Assembly: GCA_963712955.1 (NCBI GenBank) | Contig: CAVQKF010000013.1 | Coordinates: 310,001-374,000, forward strand | Source of the DNA: DATFVJ01 sp963712955 | Lineage (GTDB): Bacteria; Actinomycetota; Actinomycetes; Streptosporangiales; Streptosporangiaceae | Direction of reading: 5' to 3' | DNA length: 64,000 bases | In this document: positions 22,149 through 29,930 of the stretch, in pieces | How the letters are laid out: every line of letters begins with the position of its first letter | Position numbering within the stretch: the first letter of the stretch is position 1 | Position numbers and translations under genes: made by a program | Notes under the pieces: model-generated | Databases searched by the model: none | What the model was told of the DNA's origin: nothing | Seen by the model: the letters and a program-made list of their open reading frames with translations, nothing else

Positions 22149-22739
22149 CGTCGCCCACCGTCCGCCGCCTGCGCCGCCACATCGCTGTCATGTCGCCTCC
22201 GCTGCCCCGGGCCGTACGCGCCGGGGCCGTGCGCCGGGCCCTTGCGCCTGGTGCCCGGGTGCCCTGGTACCCGTGCGCCCTGGTACCCGTGTGCCCATGT
22301 GCCCGGGTGCCCATGTGCCCGGGTGCCGTTGTGTCCTGGGCCCGTTGCCGCGTCGAGGCTGTTGCCCGGTGTCTCCTTCTTGCTCTTCCGCGTGGCGTAG
22401 CGGCCAAACATGAGCACGGCCGCGCCGGCCTGGGGACCGCCCACCCGCCTGTTCCGCCGCCACCAACCCGGAGCGCGCCACCCCAGATCCCGAACGGCTG
22501 CCGCGCCCTGGCGCCACGCCGCCACCGGCTTCCAGCCACAAACGGACCTCCCATCCACCTGTTTCCGCTGGGCACCGGCACGGGAGACAGGTCATCAGGG
22601 CCCGGGCAGGACGCGGCCCTTCCGTGTGGTCGCACAGAAAACTGGTTTGGCTGGCCCATGTCTGGTAAGTATTGATATGTCAGTGCCTATGACGCAGGCA
22701 CACCTTGTTCCGCGTGATTTCACGTACCGGAGGTGTGCC
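22149..22739. other. 591-base gap with GTGCCCGGGTGCC-type repeats
   Basis: No gene recognised. Between about 22233 and 22338 short direct repeats of the form CCTGGTACCCGTGCG / CCCATGTGCCCGGGTG recur with 9- to 18-base periods. Open frames that cross it have no recognisable product. The glycosyltransferase frame is also open here, but its codon use and ribosome-binding site place the start at 22740. Confidence 0.55.
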
Positions 22740-23978
22740 TTGAAGATTGATTTCGTTTCTGCGCAGGTCAACCCGCTTGCTGGGTTCGGTGAGCCAGGAT
22801 TCGGCAGCCAGCACGTACACGTCGCTTCTCTCGCACGTGAACTCGGCAGGCGCGGTCACCAAGTGACGATCTACACGCGGCGTGACTCAGCGACGGTGCC
22901 GGCCCGGGTGCGTATCGGGCCCGGGGTCACGGTTGAGCACGTTCCTGCCGGTCCGGCCAGCGAGCTCCCGCATGACAAACAGCTTTCCTGCATGGCGGAG
23001 TTCGGCGCCTACCTTGCCGACCGATGGCTGCGGGAGCCGCCCGACATGGTGCACGCGCATTACTGGATGAGCGGCCTTGCCGCGCTCGCCGGAGCACGTG
23101 AGCTGCGGCTGCCTATGGTGCAGACGTTCCACGGGCTGGGCATGCCATCAAGGCGCCTGGCGCCGGCCGCAGGCGCAGGGCCCGCCGTACGCGTCAGGCT
23201 CGAGGCGGCCATCGCCCGCGGTGTCGATGCGATCGTGACAACCTCGTCCGAGGAGGCCTTCGCACTTGCCAGGCTCGGTGTGCCACGGCACCTGGTCCGG
23301 GTCGTGCCATCCGGGGTGGACACCGGCCAGTTCACCCCCGAGGGCCCTTCCGCCCGGCGCGGTGATCAGCCGCGGCTGATCACCGTCGGCCGCCTCGCAC
23401 AGCAGACGGGGCTCGAGGAGATCATGCGTGCCCTTGCCGGCGTGCCCGACTGCGAACTGCTCGTCGCCGGCGGGCCGACCAAGGCAAAACTGCGGCAGGA
23501 CCGTGAATACCGGCGATTGGCCAAGCTGGCGGGTCAGCTCGGCGTGGCTGGCAGGGTGAAATTCTGCGGCCGGGTGAGTCATCAGGACATGCCGGGCATG
23601 CTCCGTTCCGCCGACCTGGTCGTCAGCGTGCCCTGGCACGGCCCTTCGGGCCTGGTGCCGCTGGAGGCTATGGCGTGCGGTACGCCGGTCGTGGCCTCCG
23701 CTGTGGGTGGGCACCCCGATGCTGTGGTCGACGGCACCACAGGCGTGCTCGTGCCGCCGAGGCAGCCAGCTGTGCTGGCACGGCGGATCAGGGATCTGCT
23801 CGCCAGCCCGATGCTGTGTCAAGGGCTCGGGATCGCGGCGGCGGATCGGGCAGTGGCCCGCTTCTCATGGGAAAGGATCGGCCAGGAGACGCTCGCGGTA
23901 TATCAGCGGGTGGGCCGTGGGCGTGCCAGCGGGCCCAGAACGACCACGACGGGCACCACCGCGCCTGAAGCGTTGTAA
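22740..23978 (+). CDS. Glycosyltransferase family 4 (GT-B fold)
   Basis: A 412-residue retaining glycosyltransferase that transfers a sugar from a nucleotide donor, probably in sucrose/trehalose-like, glycan or glycolipid synthesis. The N-terminal domain starts KIDFVSAQVNPLAG and has GSQHVHVASLARELGRRGHQ. The C-terminal donor domain has LITVGRLAQQTGLEEIM, KFCGRVSHQDMPGM and the E-x7-E type motif in GLVPLEAMACGTPVVAS. The frame is open well upstream, but GGAGG at 22729-22733 sits six bases before TTG 22740, where homology begins; ATG 22689 is the alternative. The gene stands alone and converges on the DUF3040-like gene 30 bases downstream. Confidence 0.85.
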   Translation: MKIDFVSAQVNPLAGFGEPGFGSQHVHVASLARELGRRGHQVTIYTRRDSATVPARVRIGPGVTVEHVPAGPASELPHDKQLSCMAEFGAYLADRWLREPPDMVHAHYWMSGLAALAGARELRLPMVQTFHGLGMPSRRLAPAAGAGPAVRVRLEAAIARGVDAIVTTSSEEAFALARLGVPRHLVRVVPSGVDTGQFTPEGPSARRGDQPRLITVGRLAQQTGLEEIMRALAGVPDCELLVAGGPTKAKLRQDREYRRLAKLAGQLGVAGRVKFCGRVSHQDMPGMLRSADLVVSVPWHGPSGLVPLEAMACGTPVVASAVGGHPDAVVDGTTGVLVPPRQPAVLARRIRDLLASPMLCQGLGIAAADRAVARFSWERIGQETLAVYQRVGRGRASGPRTTTTGTTAPEAL

Positions 23979-24008
23979 CGAAAACGAATGCGGCGGCAGC
24001 CGCTAACG

Positions 24009-24413
24009 CTAACGGCCCGCCATCATCGCAGGACGCCAGGACGTGGACTGGCACAGGGCGAGCCGCGAGCGGGCTGGCGTCCGGCCATGGGACGAATGCG
24101 CCGTGGCCGGCGCTGCCTTACATGCTCCTGGGATGCTCGACCATCCACCGATCAAGAGCGCACCTGCGGTGGCGGCGAGCGCCACCGGCGTGATCAGGAT
24201 GATGCGCAGCCGACTAAGCACTGCCATCCTCGCGTGTCTCCCGCGTGCCGTGAACCGGTCTGCCCTGACCCTGAGGCGCTCGATATGCGGCATCTCCTCC
24301 TCACACGTGAGCTGGGTGAAGGTCGCGAACAGCGATGCCAGCCGCGGGTCGGAGCGGTCAAGCGCGCCCTGGATCCCGCTCAGGCGCCGCCGCTGACGGG
24401 CGGGCAGGCTCAT
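24009..24413 (-). CDS. DUF3040-family membrane protein
   Basis: A 134-residue protein starting MSLPARQRRRLSGIQGALDR, followed by DPRLASLFATFTQLTCEEEM. This is the N-terminal signature of actinobacterial DUF3040 proteins. It has an amphipathic region and one or two hydrophobic segments (ILITPVALAATAGALLIGGW). GGAGG lies seven bases upstream of the ATG. Function is unknown; the family is a small membrane-associated protein of actinomycetes. The C-terminal ~40 residues are low in conserved features and may have diverged. Confidence 0.75.
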   Translation of the reverse strand: MSLPARQRRRLSGIQGALDRSDPRLASLFATFTQLTCEEEMPHIERLRVRADRFTARGRHARMAVLSRLRIILITPVALAATAGALLIGGWSSIPGACKAAPATAHSSHGRTPARSRLALCQSTSWRPAMMAGR

Positions 24414-24525
24414 ATGGGCCTCCGATTGTCTGCCGGGTGGTATATGCCTCTTTCCACCTTGCCGCGAAATTCTAGATCGTCGGCTTCGATCCCACAATTC
24501 CATCGAGATTTTGCATTGGCTTGGC

Positions 24526-25443
24526 TCAGCCATCAGTGAGCGCATCGAGAAGCCTGTGCGCACGGCGCACGTCCTGACGGTTGCCCCAGAACCCCTCCCA
24601 TGGATCCGCCGAAACATCCAGCCGCTTGCTGATCGTCCGGATGGTGAAACGGCGAGGCTCGAGCCCGGCGTCGGTGAGCTCGTCCCAGTGCAGCGGCGTC
24701 GCAACCGGTGCGCCCGGACGGGCCCGCACCGCGTAGGGAGCCACGACGGTCTGTGCGTAGGCGTTCCGCATGATGTCGATGAACAGGCGCCCCGACCTCG
24801 CATCCTTTCGCTGCTCGGTCGTCAGCTTTTCCGGGTACGTGCGTTCAAGCCGCTGGGCTACGGCGCGCGCGAAGCCGCGAACATCACCGAAGGCCGCCCG
24901 GCGGTTCAGCGGTACGTGGACGTGCAGACCCTTGCCGCCCGTCGTCCGCACATAGGCGGTGAGGCCGAGCCTGCCCTCGAGGAGCTCACGCAGTCGCAGC
25001 GCCGTCCGGCAGGCCACGGGGAACTCCGGCACCCCGGGTGGGTCCAGGTCGAACACCACCTGGTCGGGCCGGTCGATGCGGTCCGCCCGGCTAAGGAAAA
25101 CGTGCAGCTCGATGCATCCCTGATTGGCCAGGTACGACAGGGCCGCGGCGTTGTCGCAGACGACGTGCCGCACGGTGCCGCCTTCTTTCTTCACCTCGGC
25201 GGTCGTCACCCAGCCGGGGAAGTAGCCGGGCACGTTCTTCTGGAAGATGCGCTCACCGCCGATGCCGTCCGGGTACCTTGCCATCGCAATCGGGCGTCCG
25301 CGCAGGTAGGGCAGCATCCGCTCGGCGATCTCGCAGTAATAGCCAATGACCTCGCCCTTGGTGATGCCCTCGTCAGGAAAGAAGACCTTGTCCGTATTGG
25401 ACAGCGCGACGGTCAGACGGCCGAACCTGAGTTCCTCGGTCAT
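24526..25443 (-). CDS. LigD-type polymerase/primase domain protein (non-homologous end joining)
   Basis: A 305-residue stand-alone PolDom of the LigD/AEP superfamily. It adds ribonucleotides or fills gaps at double-strand breaks bridged by Ku. The catalytic metal motif is VVFDLDPPG with Asp132 and Asp134. VRTTGGKGLHVHVPL holds the conserved His motif. RPIAMARYPDG, FQKNVP and the basic LFIDIMRNAYAQTVVAPYAV region (SLRA-like end) are family features. A longer frame starts at 25536, but homology and the overlap with the upstream stop (ATGA) support ATG 25443. The upstream gene is a ligase remnant, suggesting an ancestral ligase-polymerase operon. No ku gene is in the window. Confidence 0.9.
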   Translation of the reverse strand: MTEELRFGRLTVALSNTDKVFFPDEGITKGEVIGYYCEIAERMLPYLRGRPIAMARYPDGIGGERIFQKNVPGYFPGWVTTAEVKKEGGTVRHVVCDNAAALSYLANQGCIELHVFLSRADRIDRPDQVVFDLDPPGVPEFPVACRTALRLRELLEGRLGLTAYVRTTGGKGLHVHVPLNRRAAFGDVRGFARAVAQRLERTYPEKLTTEQRKDARSGRLFIDIMRNAYAQTVVAPYAVRARPGAPVATPLHWDELTDAGLEPRRFTIRTISKRLDVSADPWEGFWGNRQDVRRAHRLLDALTDG

Positions 25444-25640
25444 GGGCCTGGCCGCTCCCTCACGACCTCGGACGGGTCCTTGTCGCGGCGCAGGCCCCGG
25501 AACCGCGGATGCCGCAGCTGGCCGCAGGCTGTCCACCCGGTGAACGCCACCTGCCCGACCAGACGCTGCTCGACCCAGTGCACACGATTCTCACACTCGA
25601 ACCTCAGCCAGTCCCTGCCGCGGCGCGCCACCCACGGGCC
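25440..25640 (-). pseudogene. ATP-dependent DNA ligase, C-terminal remnant
   Basis: The end of this frame (VAFTGWTACGQLRHPRFRGL then RRDKDPSEVVRE) is the C-terminal OB-fold end of LigD-type ATP-dependent ligases. The stop overlaps the polymerase ATG as ATGA. The adenylation domain with its catalytic KxDG lysine is absent. The frame is open to 25805, but that part does not look like ligase. The ligase gene has therefore lost its 5' part; the 25806-25953 stretch shows no gene. Confidence 0.7.
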
Positions 25641-25953
25641 GCTCGGGTGAATGCGCCGCCGCAGACTCGGCTCGGAGCCTGGAGTGGCGAGCCGTACATG
25701 CCGCACTCGGGTCACTGGCAACGATCCTCCCTGGCACATGCGCCACGCCGTTTGCCCTCCGGCGCGTACCGCGGCGGGAGCGTTTCTTTCACCAGCGCGC
25801 GCCACCCGCTCTGGGAGCGCTCATCCATGATCATGACAGACGCCTGGCCGGTCAGGAAGGCCCGACGGCGTCCCGGGCCACGTCAAGGTAAAAGACATCA
25901 CGATGTCCGCGGCCGACAGGTCCGCGCGCAGCCGTCCCCAGCGGGGCCTGGCC

Positions 25954-26694
25954 CTAGTTAGCCCGCTTCTGATCGCCCCCCACCGCGCCCGCGCCACCCG
26001 TCTCCGCCTCCAGGCCGCCGGTCTCGATGACACGGCGCGCCACCTCGGTAAGCTTGATGTGCCGCGTCTGAGAGACGCGCCGCATCCGGCCAAATGCCTC
26101 ATCGGCGTCGCAGCAGAGTGCGTGCATGAGGATTCCCTTGGCCTGGTCCACGACGGCGCGGGCCTCAACAGCCTCCTGGAGCTGCGCCGCCGTCCGCTGC
26201 GCGTCGCCGTACCTGGAGGCGTTGGCGACGCTTGCCGCGCCGAACGCGGCAAGCAGTGAGGCGAGCGGGAGCTGCTGAGGATCAAAAGAACGGGGCCGGA
26301 CGCTGTAGAGCGTGAGTGTCACCGCCATGCCGCTGAACTCGTGTACCAGGCTGGCACAGCAACGGACACCTTTGCTCAGCGCGGCGGCGGCGAACTGCGG
26401 CCACCGGTCGGCGGCGAGCGTGTCTGCGCAGCCGCTTGGCTCACCATTGCGGACCGCCTCAACCGTCGGGCCGCTGCGCGTCTCCAGCTGCAAGGCGGTG
26501 AGCGCGGCAAGGTCGGGATGGCTCGCCGCCGTCGTCACGGCCTCGCCGTCCCGCCACAAGGTGGCGGTCGCCCCTGAGCACGCCTTGACCCGCCGTGCCA
26601 CGAGCTCGGCGAGCTGACGAAGTGACTTTGTACCTGACGGGTCGGCCACGGCGAACAGCTCAGCCGCCTCGCGCGCGAGTTCGTCAGTGGTCAT
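25954..26694 (-). CDS. GAF and ANTAR domain-containing antitermination regulator
   Basis: A 246-residue two-domain regulator. A GAF domain occupies about residues 20-170 (LRQLAELVARRVKACSGATA ... GMAVTLTLYSVRPRSFD). An ANTAR RNA-binding domain follows (about 180-235): LQEAVEARAVVDQAKGILMH, then EAFGRMRRVSQTRHIKLTEV, ARRVIETGG. ANTAR proteins bind paired hexanucleotide-loop hairpins in nascent mRNA to prevent termination, here under control of a ligand or signal sensed by GAF. The frame extends to 26778, but GGAG before ATG 26694 and the homology start (MTTDELAREAAELF) favour 26694. It lies 87 bases downstream of, and possibly cotranscribed with, PP2C paralogue B on the other side. Confidence 0.9.
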   Translation of the reverse strand: MTTDELAREAAELFAVADPSGTKSLRQLAELVARRVKACSGATATLWRDGEAVTTAASHPDLAALTALQLETRSGPTVEAVRNGEPSGCADTLAADRWPQFAAAALSKGVRCCASLVHEFSGMAVTLTLYSVRPRSFDPQQLPLASLLAAFGAASVANASRYGDAQRTAAQLQEAVEARAVVDQAKGILMHALCCDADEAFGRMRRVSQTRHIKLTEVARRVIETGGLEAETGGAGAVGGDQKRAN

Positions 26695-26781
26695 GGAATG
26701 CTCCACGGGCTCGGTGATGGCATATCGCGTATGCGGATAGCAGAGCTTATAGCTGGTCAGTTCCATACGCAGGCTCAATAG

Positions 26782-28920
26782 TCAGCCATGCCATGCATTC
26801 TCGCCGGGTGGATCGAGAGCGCGCAACGCAACCATCGTCACGTCATCGCGCAGGTCGCCCCGGCTGAATTCGAGCACGGCACCCCTGACGGATGCGACGA
26901 CCTCGCTCGGGGGCCGCCGGGCCAGCGCGGCGAGCTGGTCGGCGAGCCTGCCTTCGAAGTGTCCGCCCTCAGCGGCCCGTGCCTCCGTCAGGCCGTCGGA
27001 GTAGAAGAACAGCATGTCGCCAGGTTCGAGCTCGAGTTGCTCGGTGGCCGGCCGCGCGTCGTCGAAGAATCCGAGCGGCAGGCCGCCGCCCGACAACACG
27101 CGGACACGGCCATCCGGCCGCACCAGCAGCGGCCCTGGATGCCCAGCGCTCGCCAGCACGACACGCAGAGCCTCGTCCTGCCAGCCGAATCTGGCGGCGA
27201 TCGCGGTCACGAACTGGTCCGTCCCCGGCTGGGTACTCATGACCTCGTTAGCAAGCCGCAGCACGTCGGCGGGCTCAGGATTCCAGTGGGCGAGGACCCT
27301 GATCGCGTGGCGAGCCAGCGCTGTCACGGCCCCGGCCTGCTCACCCCTGCCGCACACGTCGCCGATCATCAGGCCCCACCCGCCCGGGCGTGGGTAGACG
27401 TCGTAGAAATCGCCGCCAACGCCGAGATCTTGTGTCGATGCCGCATAGGCGGTAGCGATCTCGACCCCGGGAACAGGCGGCAGGCCACGCGGCAGCAGGC
27501 TCGCCTGCAGGGCATCGGAGATAGCGGACCGGCGCAGCAACATCCTGCCGACCTTGATGGCGGCCGCAAGCTGCTGGCCGATCTCGCCGACCAGTTCGAG
27601 GTCGGCGGCCGCGAAAGGCCCCGCCTCCGGCCGCCGGGCAAGGGTCAGGGTGCCATAGCTGCGCTCGCCGTCGGTGAGCGGTGTGCACAGCACAGAGGTG
27701 GCGCCGAGCAGCGTGAGGGCCGGTATGCCGGAGGAGACGCTGCCAAGCACGGTCGCGTCCGGTGCGTCGGCGATCAGCCGCGAGCGGCCCGACGTGTGCA
27801 CCTCCCAGGGCAGGGAGCCTGGCAGCGGACCCTGATCCTCGATCGCACGGGTCAGGTCTGCGAAACGGTCGCCCGCGGGACCTGCCACGAACAGGCGCCG
27901 CATCTCCCCTTCGTTCGCCACGTCGACAATCACCCAGGCAGTGAGCCCCACTGCGAACAGGCTGGCGCACCGCCGCAGCATCAGGGACTCGCCGGAGGTG
28001 GCGTTCTCGAACAGCAGCCGGGTGGCCGCGCTGATCAAATCGAGCCGCTGCGTGGTCTCGGCGATAACACGATCGGCGGTGCCGCTGCGGCCGGTCATGA
28101 AGGTGTCATCTGCGGCGGCCGGCGGCTGCGGCATGTTCGCGGGTCCCGCGACCGCCATGATGAGCGGCCCGGACTCACCAGGGCGCCGCACCAGGTCGAT
28201 GGTGAGGGTGGTGTCCACCTTCCCCGTGACGCCACGCAACTGGCAGCGAATACGACGTTGCCTGCCTGTGCGGAGCACTGCGGTCAGCTGCGCTCGCACG
28301 GCTCCGCTCGCCGTGGGGTCAACGAGCGCGGTGAACGGCCTTCCTGTCGTGGATCCGGCGTCCGTACCAAGAAGGGCCGACGCCTGCCGGTTGACCCTTC
28401 GGAGGGTAAAGTCGCGTCCGAGCAGGAAGATCGGCGCCGGCACGTCCTGGAACACCGCGCGCAGCAGCCTGCGCTCCGCGTCTGCCGCGCCCGCGCTCTC
28501 CATCTCGCCTGCCCTGTGGCCTGACCGGATCTTGCCGAGCAACGCGACCGTGAGCTCCAGCTCGCGGAGCACCGCATCCAGGGTGGAACGAAGCTCGGCG
28601 CCGGGATTCTCAGCCGCGCGATTCAGCGACTGGACCCGCTTACGCAACTCGGCGATCTCGGCGTCCTGGTCTGCCGGTGGCGCCGGATCGTGAGCTCCGC
28701 TCATGGTGCCGTCGGTGCCGTCGGTGCCGACGGCCGGGCCGGTGCCGACGGCCGGGCCGGGGCCGACGGCCGGGCCGGGGCCGACGGCCGGGCCGGGGCC
28801 GACGGCCGGGCCGGGGCCGACGGCCGGGCCGGGGCCGACGGCCGGGCCGGGGCCGACGGCCGGGCCGGGGCCGACGGCCGGGCCGGGGCTGTGCACCCGG
28901 CTCCCTCGCGTGCGCGCCAT
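26782..28920 (-). CDS. PAS-GAF-PP2C (SpoIIE-type) serine phosphatase, paralogue B, with a repetitive N-terminus
   Basis: At 712 residues it has the same plan as the 16347-18254 gene: coiled coil (IAELRKRVQSLNRAAENPG), PAS (LLRAVFQDVPAPIFLLGRDF), GAF, and PP2C with VGGDFYDVYPRPGGWG, IGDVCGRGEQAGAV, FFYSDGLTEARAA and LRDDVTMVALRAL. All catalytic acidic positions are kept, so it should be active on a phosphoserine partner. It differs in carrying about nine VGPGPA units at residues ~11-64, encoded by an 18-bp minisatellite. No clear ribosome-binding site precedes 28920. An internal ATG near 28704 (MSGAHDPAPP) would skip the repeat and may be the true start. Confidence 0.88.
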   Translation of the reverse strand: MARTRGSRVHSPGPAVGPGPAVGPGPAVGPGPAVGPGPAVGPGPAVGPGPAVGPGPAVGTGPAVGTDGTDGTMSGAHDPAPPADQDAEIAELRKRVQSLNRAAENPGAELRSTLDAVLRELELTVALLGKIRSGHRAGEMESAGAADAERRLLRAVFQDVPAPIFLLGRDFTLRRVNRQASALLGTDAGSTTGRPFTALVDPTASGAVRAQLTAVLRTGRQRRIRCQLRGVTGKVDTTLTIDLVRRPGESGPLIMAVAGPANMPQPPAAADDTFMTGRSGTADRVIAETTQRLDLISAATRLLFENATSGESLMLRRCASLFAVGLTAWVIVDVANEGEMRRLFVAGPAGDRFADLTRAIEDQGPLPGSLPWEVHTSGRSRLIADAPDATVLGSVSSGIPALTLLGATSVLCTPLTDGERSYGTLTLARRPEAGPFAAADLELVGEIGQQLAAAIKVGRMLLRRSAISDALQASLLPRGLPPVPGVEIATAYAASTQDLGVGGDFYDVYPRPGGWGLMIGDVCGRGEQAGAVTALARHAIRVLAHWNPEPADVLRLANEVMSTQPGTDQFVTAIAARFGWQDEALRVVLASAGHPGPLLVRPDGRVRVLSGGGLPLGFFDDARPATEQLELEPGDMLFFYSDGLTEARAAEGGHFEGRLADQLAALARRPPSEVVASVRGAVLEFSRGDLRDDVTMVALRALDPPGENAWHG
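28727..28888. repeat. 18-bp minisatellite, nine copies
   Basis: Nine units of GCCGACGGCCGGGCCGGG (one ending in T) lie head to tail. They encode VGPGPA repeats of PP2C paralogue B if its start is at 28920, otherwise they form its 5' leader. Confidence 0.92.
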
Positions 28921-29264
28921 GGCAGAGCTACACCCGCGGCGAGTACGGCTCGCCGGCGTCGGCCACGCCCGCAGCGGGCTGGCTACGCTCCCGCCCGCGG
29001 TGGCGTGCCCGCATCAAGCCACTCACCTGGCCACCTCACATGATCCAGCCGCACGACTCTGCGCGGAGGGCTGGCTGCATCGATCGAGCCCGCTGGCGGG
29101 CCGGGGTCGGTGATGGCTGACCGCTACCGTCGCTCCCGCCCTCACCGAGAAGTCGAGTGTTTAACTTGTGAGTAGCCTACGCCTTGTCATGAGCGTGTCA
29201 ACGCCACATCTGAGTAGCAACTGCCGATATTCTGGCTTACAGTCGCCGAACGCAGTAGGATAAG
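28921..29264. other. Divergent promoter region between PP2C paralogue B and the MerR/KaiC operon
   Basis: A 344-base gene-free region, upstream of both a minus- and a plus-strand transcription unit. The right-hand part (29155-29265) is noticeably more AT-rich (AAGTCGAGTGTTTAACTTGTG, TCTGGCTTACAGTCG) than its surroundings, as expected for a promoter. No operator could be assigned with confidence. Confidence 0.5.
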
Positions 29265-29270
29265 TTGGCG

Positions 29271-29930
29271 ATGTCTGGTTCCCATCGACCCTTGTACAGC
29301 ATCGGCGCGGCATCGAAGGTGCTCGGTGTCCCTGCGGCGACCCTTCGCACCTGGCAGGACCGTTATGGCGTGGTGCAGCCGGAGCGCAGCACCGGTGGCC
29401 AGCGGCTGTACTCGCGGGACCAGCTCGAGCAGCTTCGCTTCCTGGCCGAGCAGGTCGCCGCCGGCGCTGCACCCGCGGATGCCCACCGGCTGCTGGATGA
29501 GCGGCTGGCTGGCGGCGCCGGCCTTGGCACCGCCCGCCCCGGCAGCGAAAGGCCGGTGATTCTGCTGGCCGAGCGTGATCGCTACGCTGCTGACTTCGCC
29601 GAATACTTCCTGCGGTCCGAGGGCTACGAGGTCGCACTCGAACTGGATGCCGATGGCGCCCTCGCCAGGGCAGCCGAGCTGCCTGTTGCCCTGGCCACTG
29701 TGGACCTGCTCATCTCCGGCGGCCGCGGGCTCGAGCTTTGCAGGCAGTTGCGCGCGAACGCTGACGCGCCGATCCTTGCCACCAGCCCGCTTGATATGGG
29801 TAACGCTGCCCTCGAAGCGGGAGCGTCGGCGTTCCTGCCCAAGCCGATCCATCCCCCGCGGCTCGTCTCGGCCGTCGGGGACCTGCTTGGCCGTAGCGCG
29901 TTCGCCCGCGGCGGCGCGGCCGCTACGTGA
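29271..29930 (+). CDS. MerR-type HTH fused to a pseudo-receiver domain
   Basis: The protein has 219 residues. An N-terminal MerR-like winged helix (about 7-75: LYSIGAASKVLGVPAATLR, TWQDRYGVVQPERSTGGQRL) should bind DNA. Residues ~90-205 fold as a receiver (ILLAERDRYAADFAEYFLRS; SAFLPKPIHPPRL keeps the Lys). At the phosphoacceptor site, however, the expected Asp is Ser (VDLLISGGRGLELCRQL). It is therefore a receiver that cannot be phosphorylated at the usual place, and it may sense by protein contact. The start is ATG 29271; a TTG six bases earlier is possible. Its stop overlaps the KaiC-like gene start (GTGA), so the two are translationally coupled. Confidence 0.85.
   Translation: MSGSHRPLYSIGAASKVLGVPAATLRTWQDRYGVVQPERSTGGQRLYSRDQLEQLRFLAEQVAAGAAPADAHRLLDERLAGGAGLGTARPGSERPVILLAERDRYAADFAEYFLRSEGYEVALELDADGALARAAELPVALATVDLLISGGRGLELCRQLRANADAPILATSPLDMGNAALEAGASAFLPKPIHPPRLVSAVGDLLGRSAFARGGAAAT

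Noticed and set aside
22410..22739. N-terminal extension of the glycosyltransferase
   Set aside because: The frame is open, but its content is Pro/Arg-rich shadow; homology and the GGAGG site begin at 22740.
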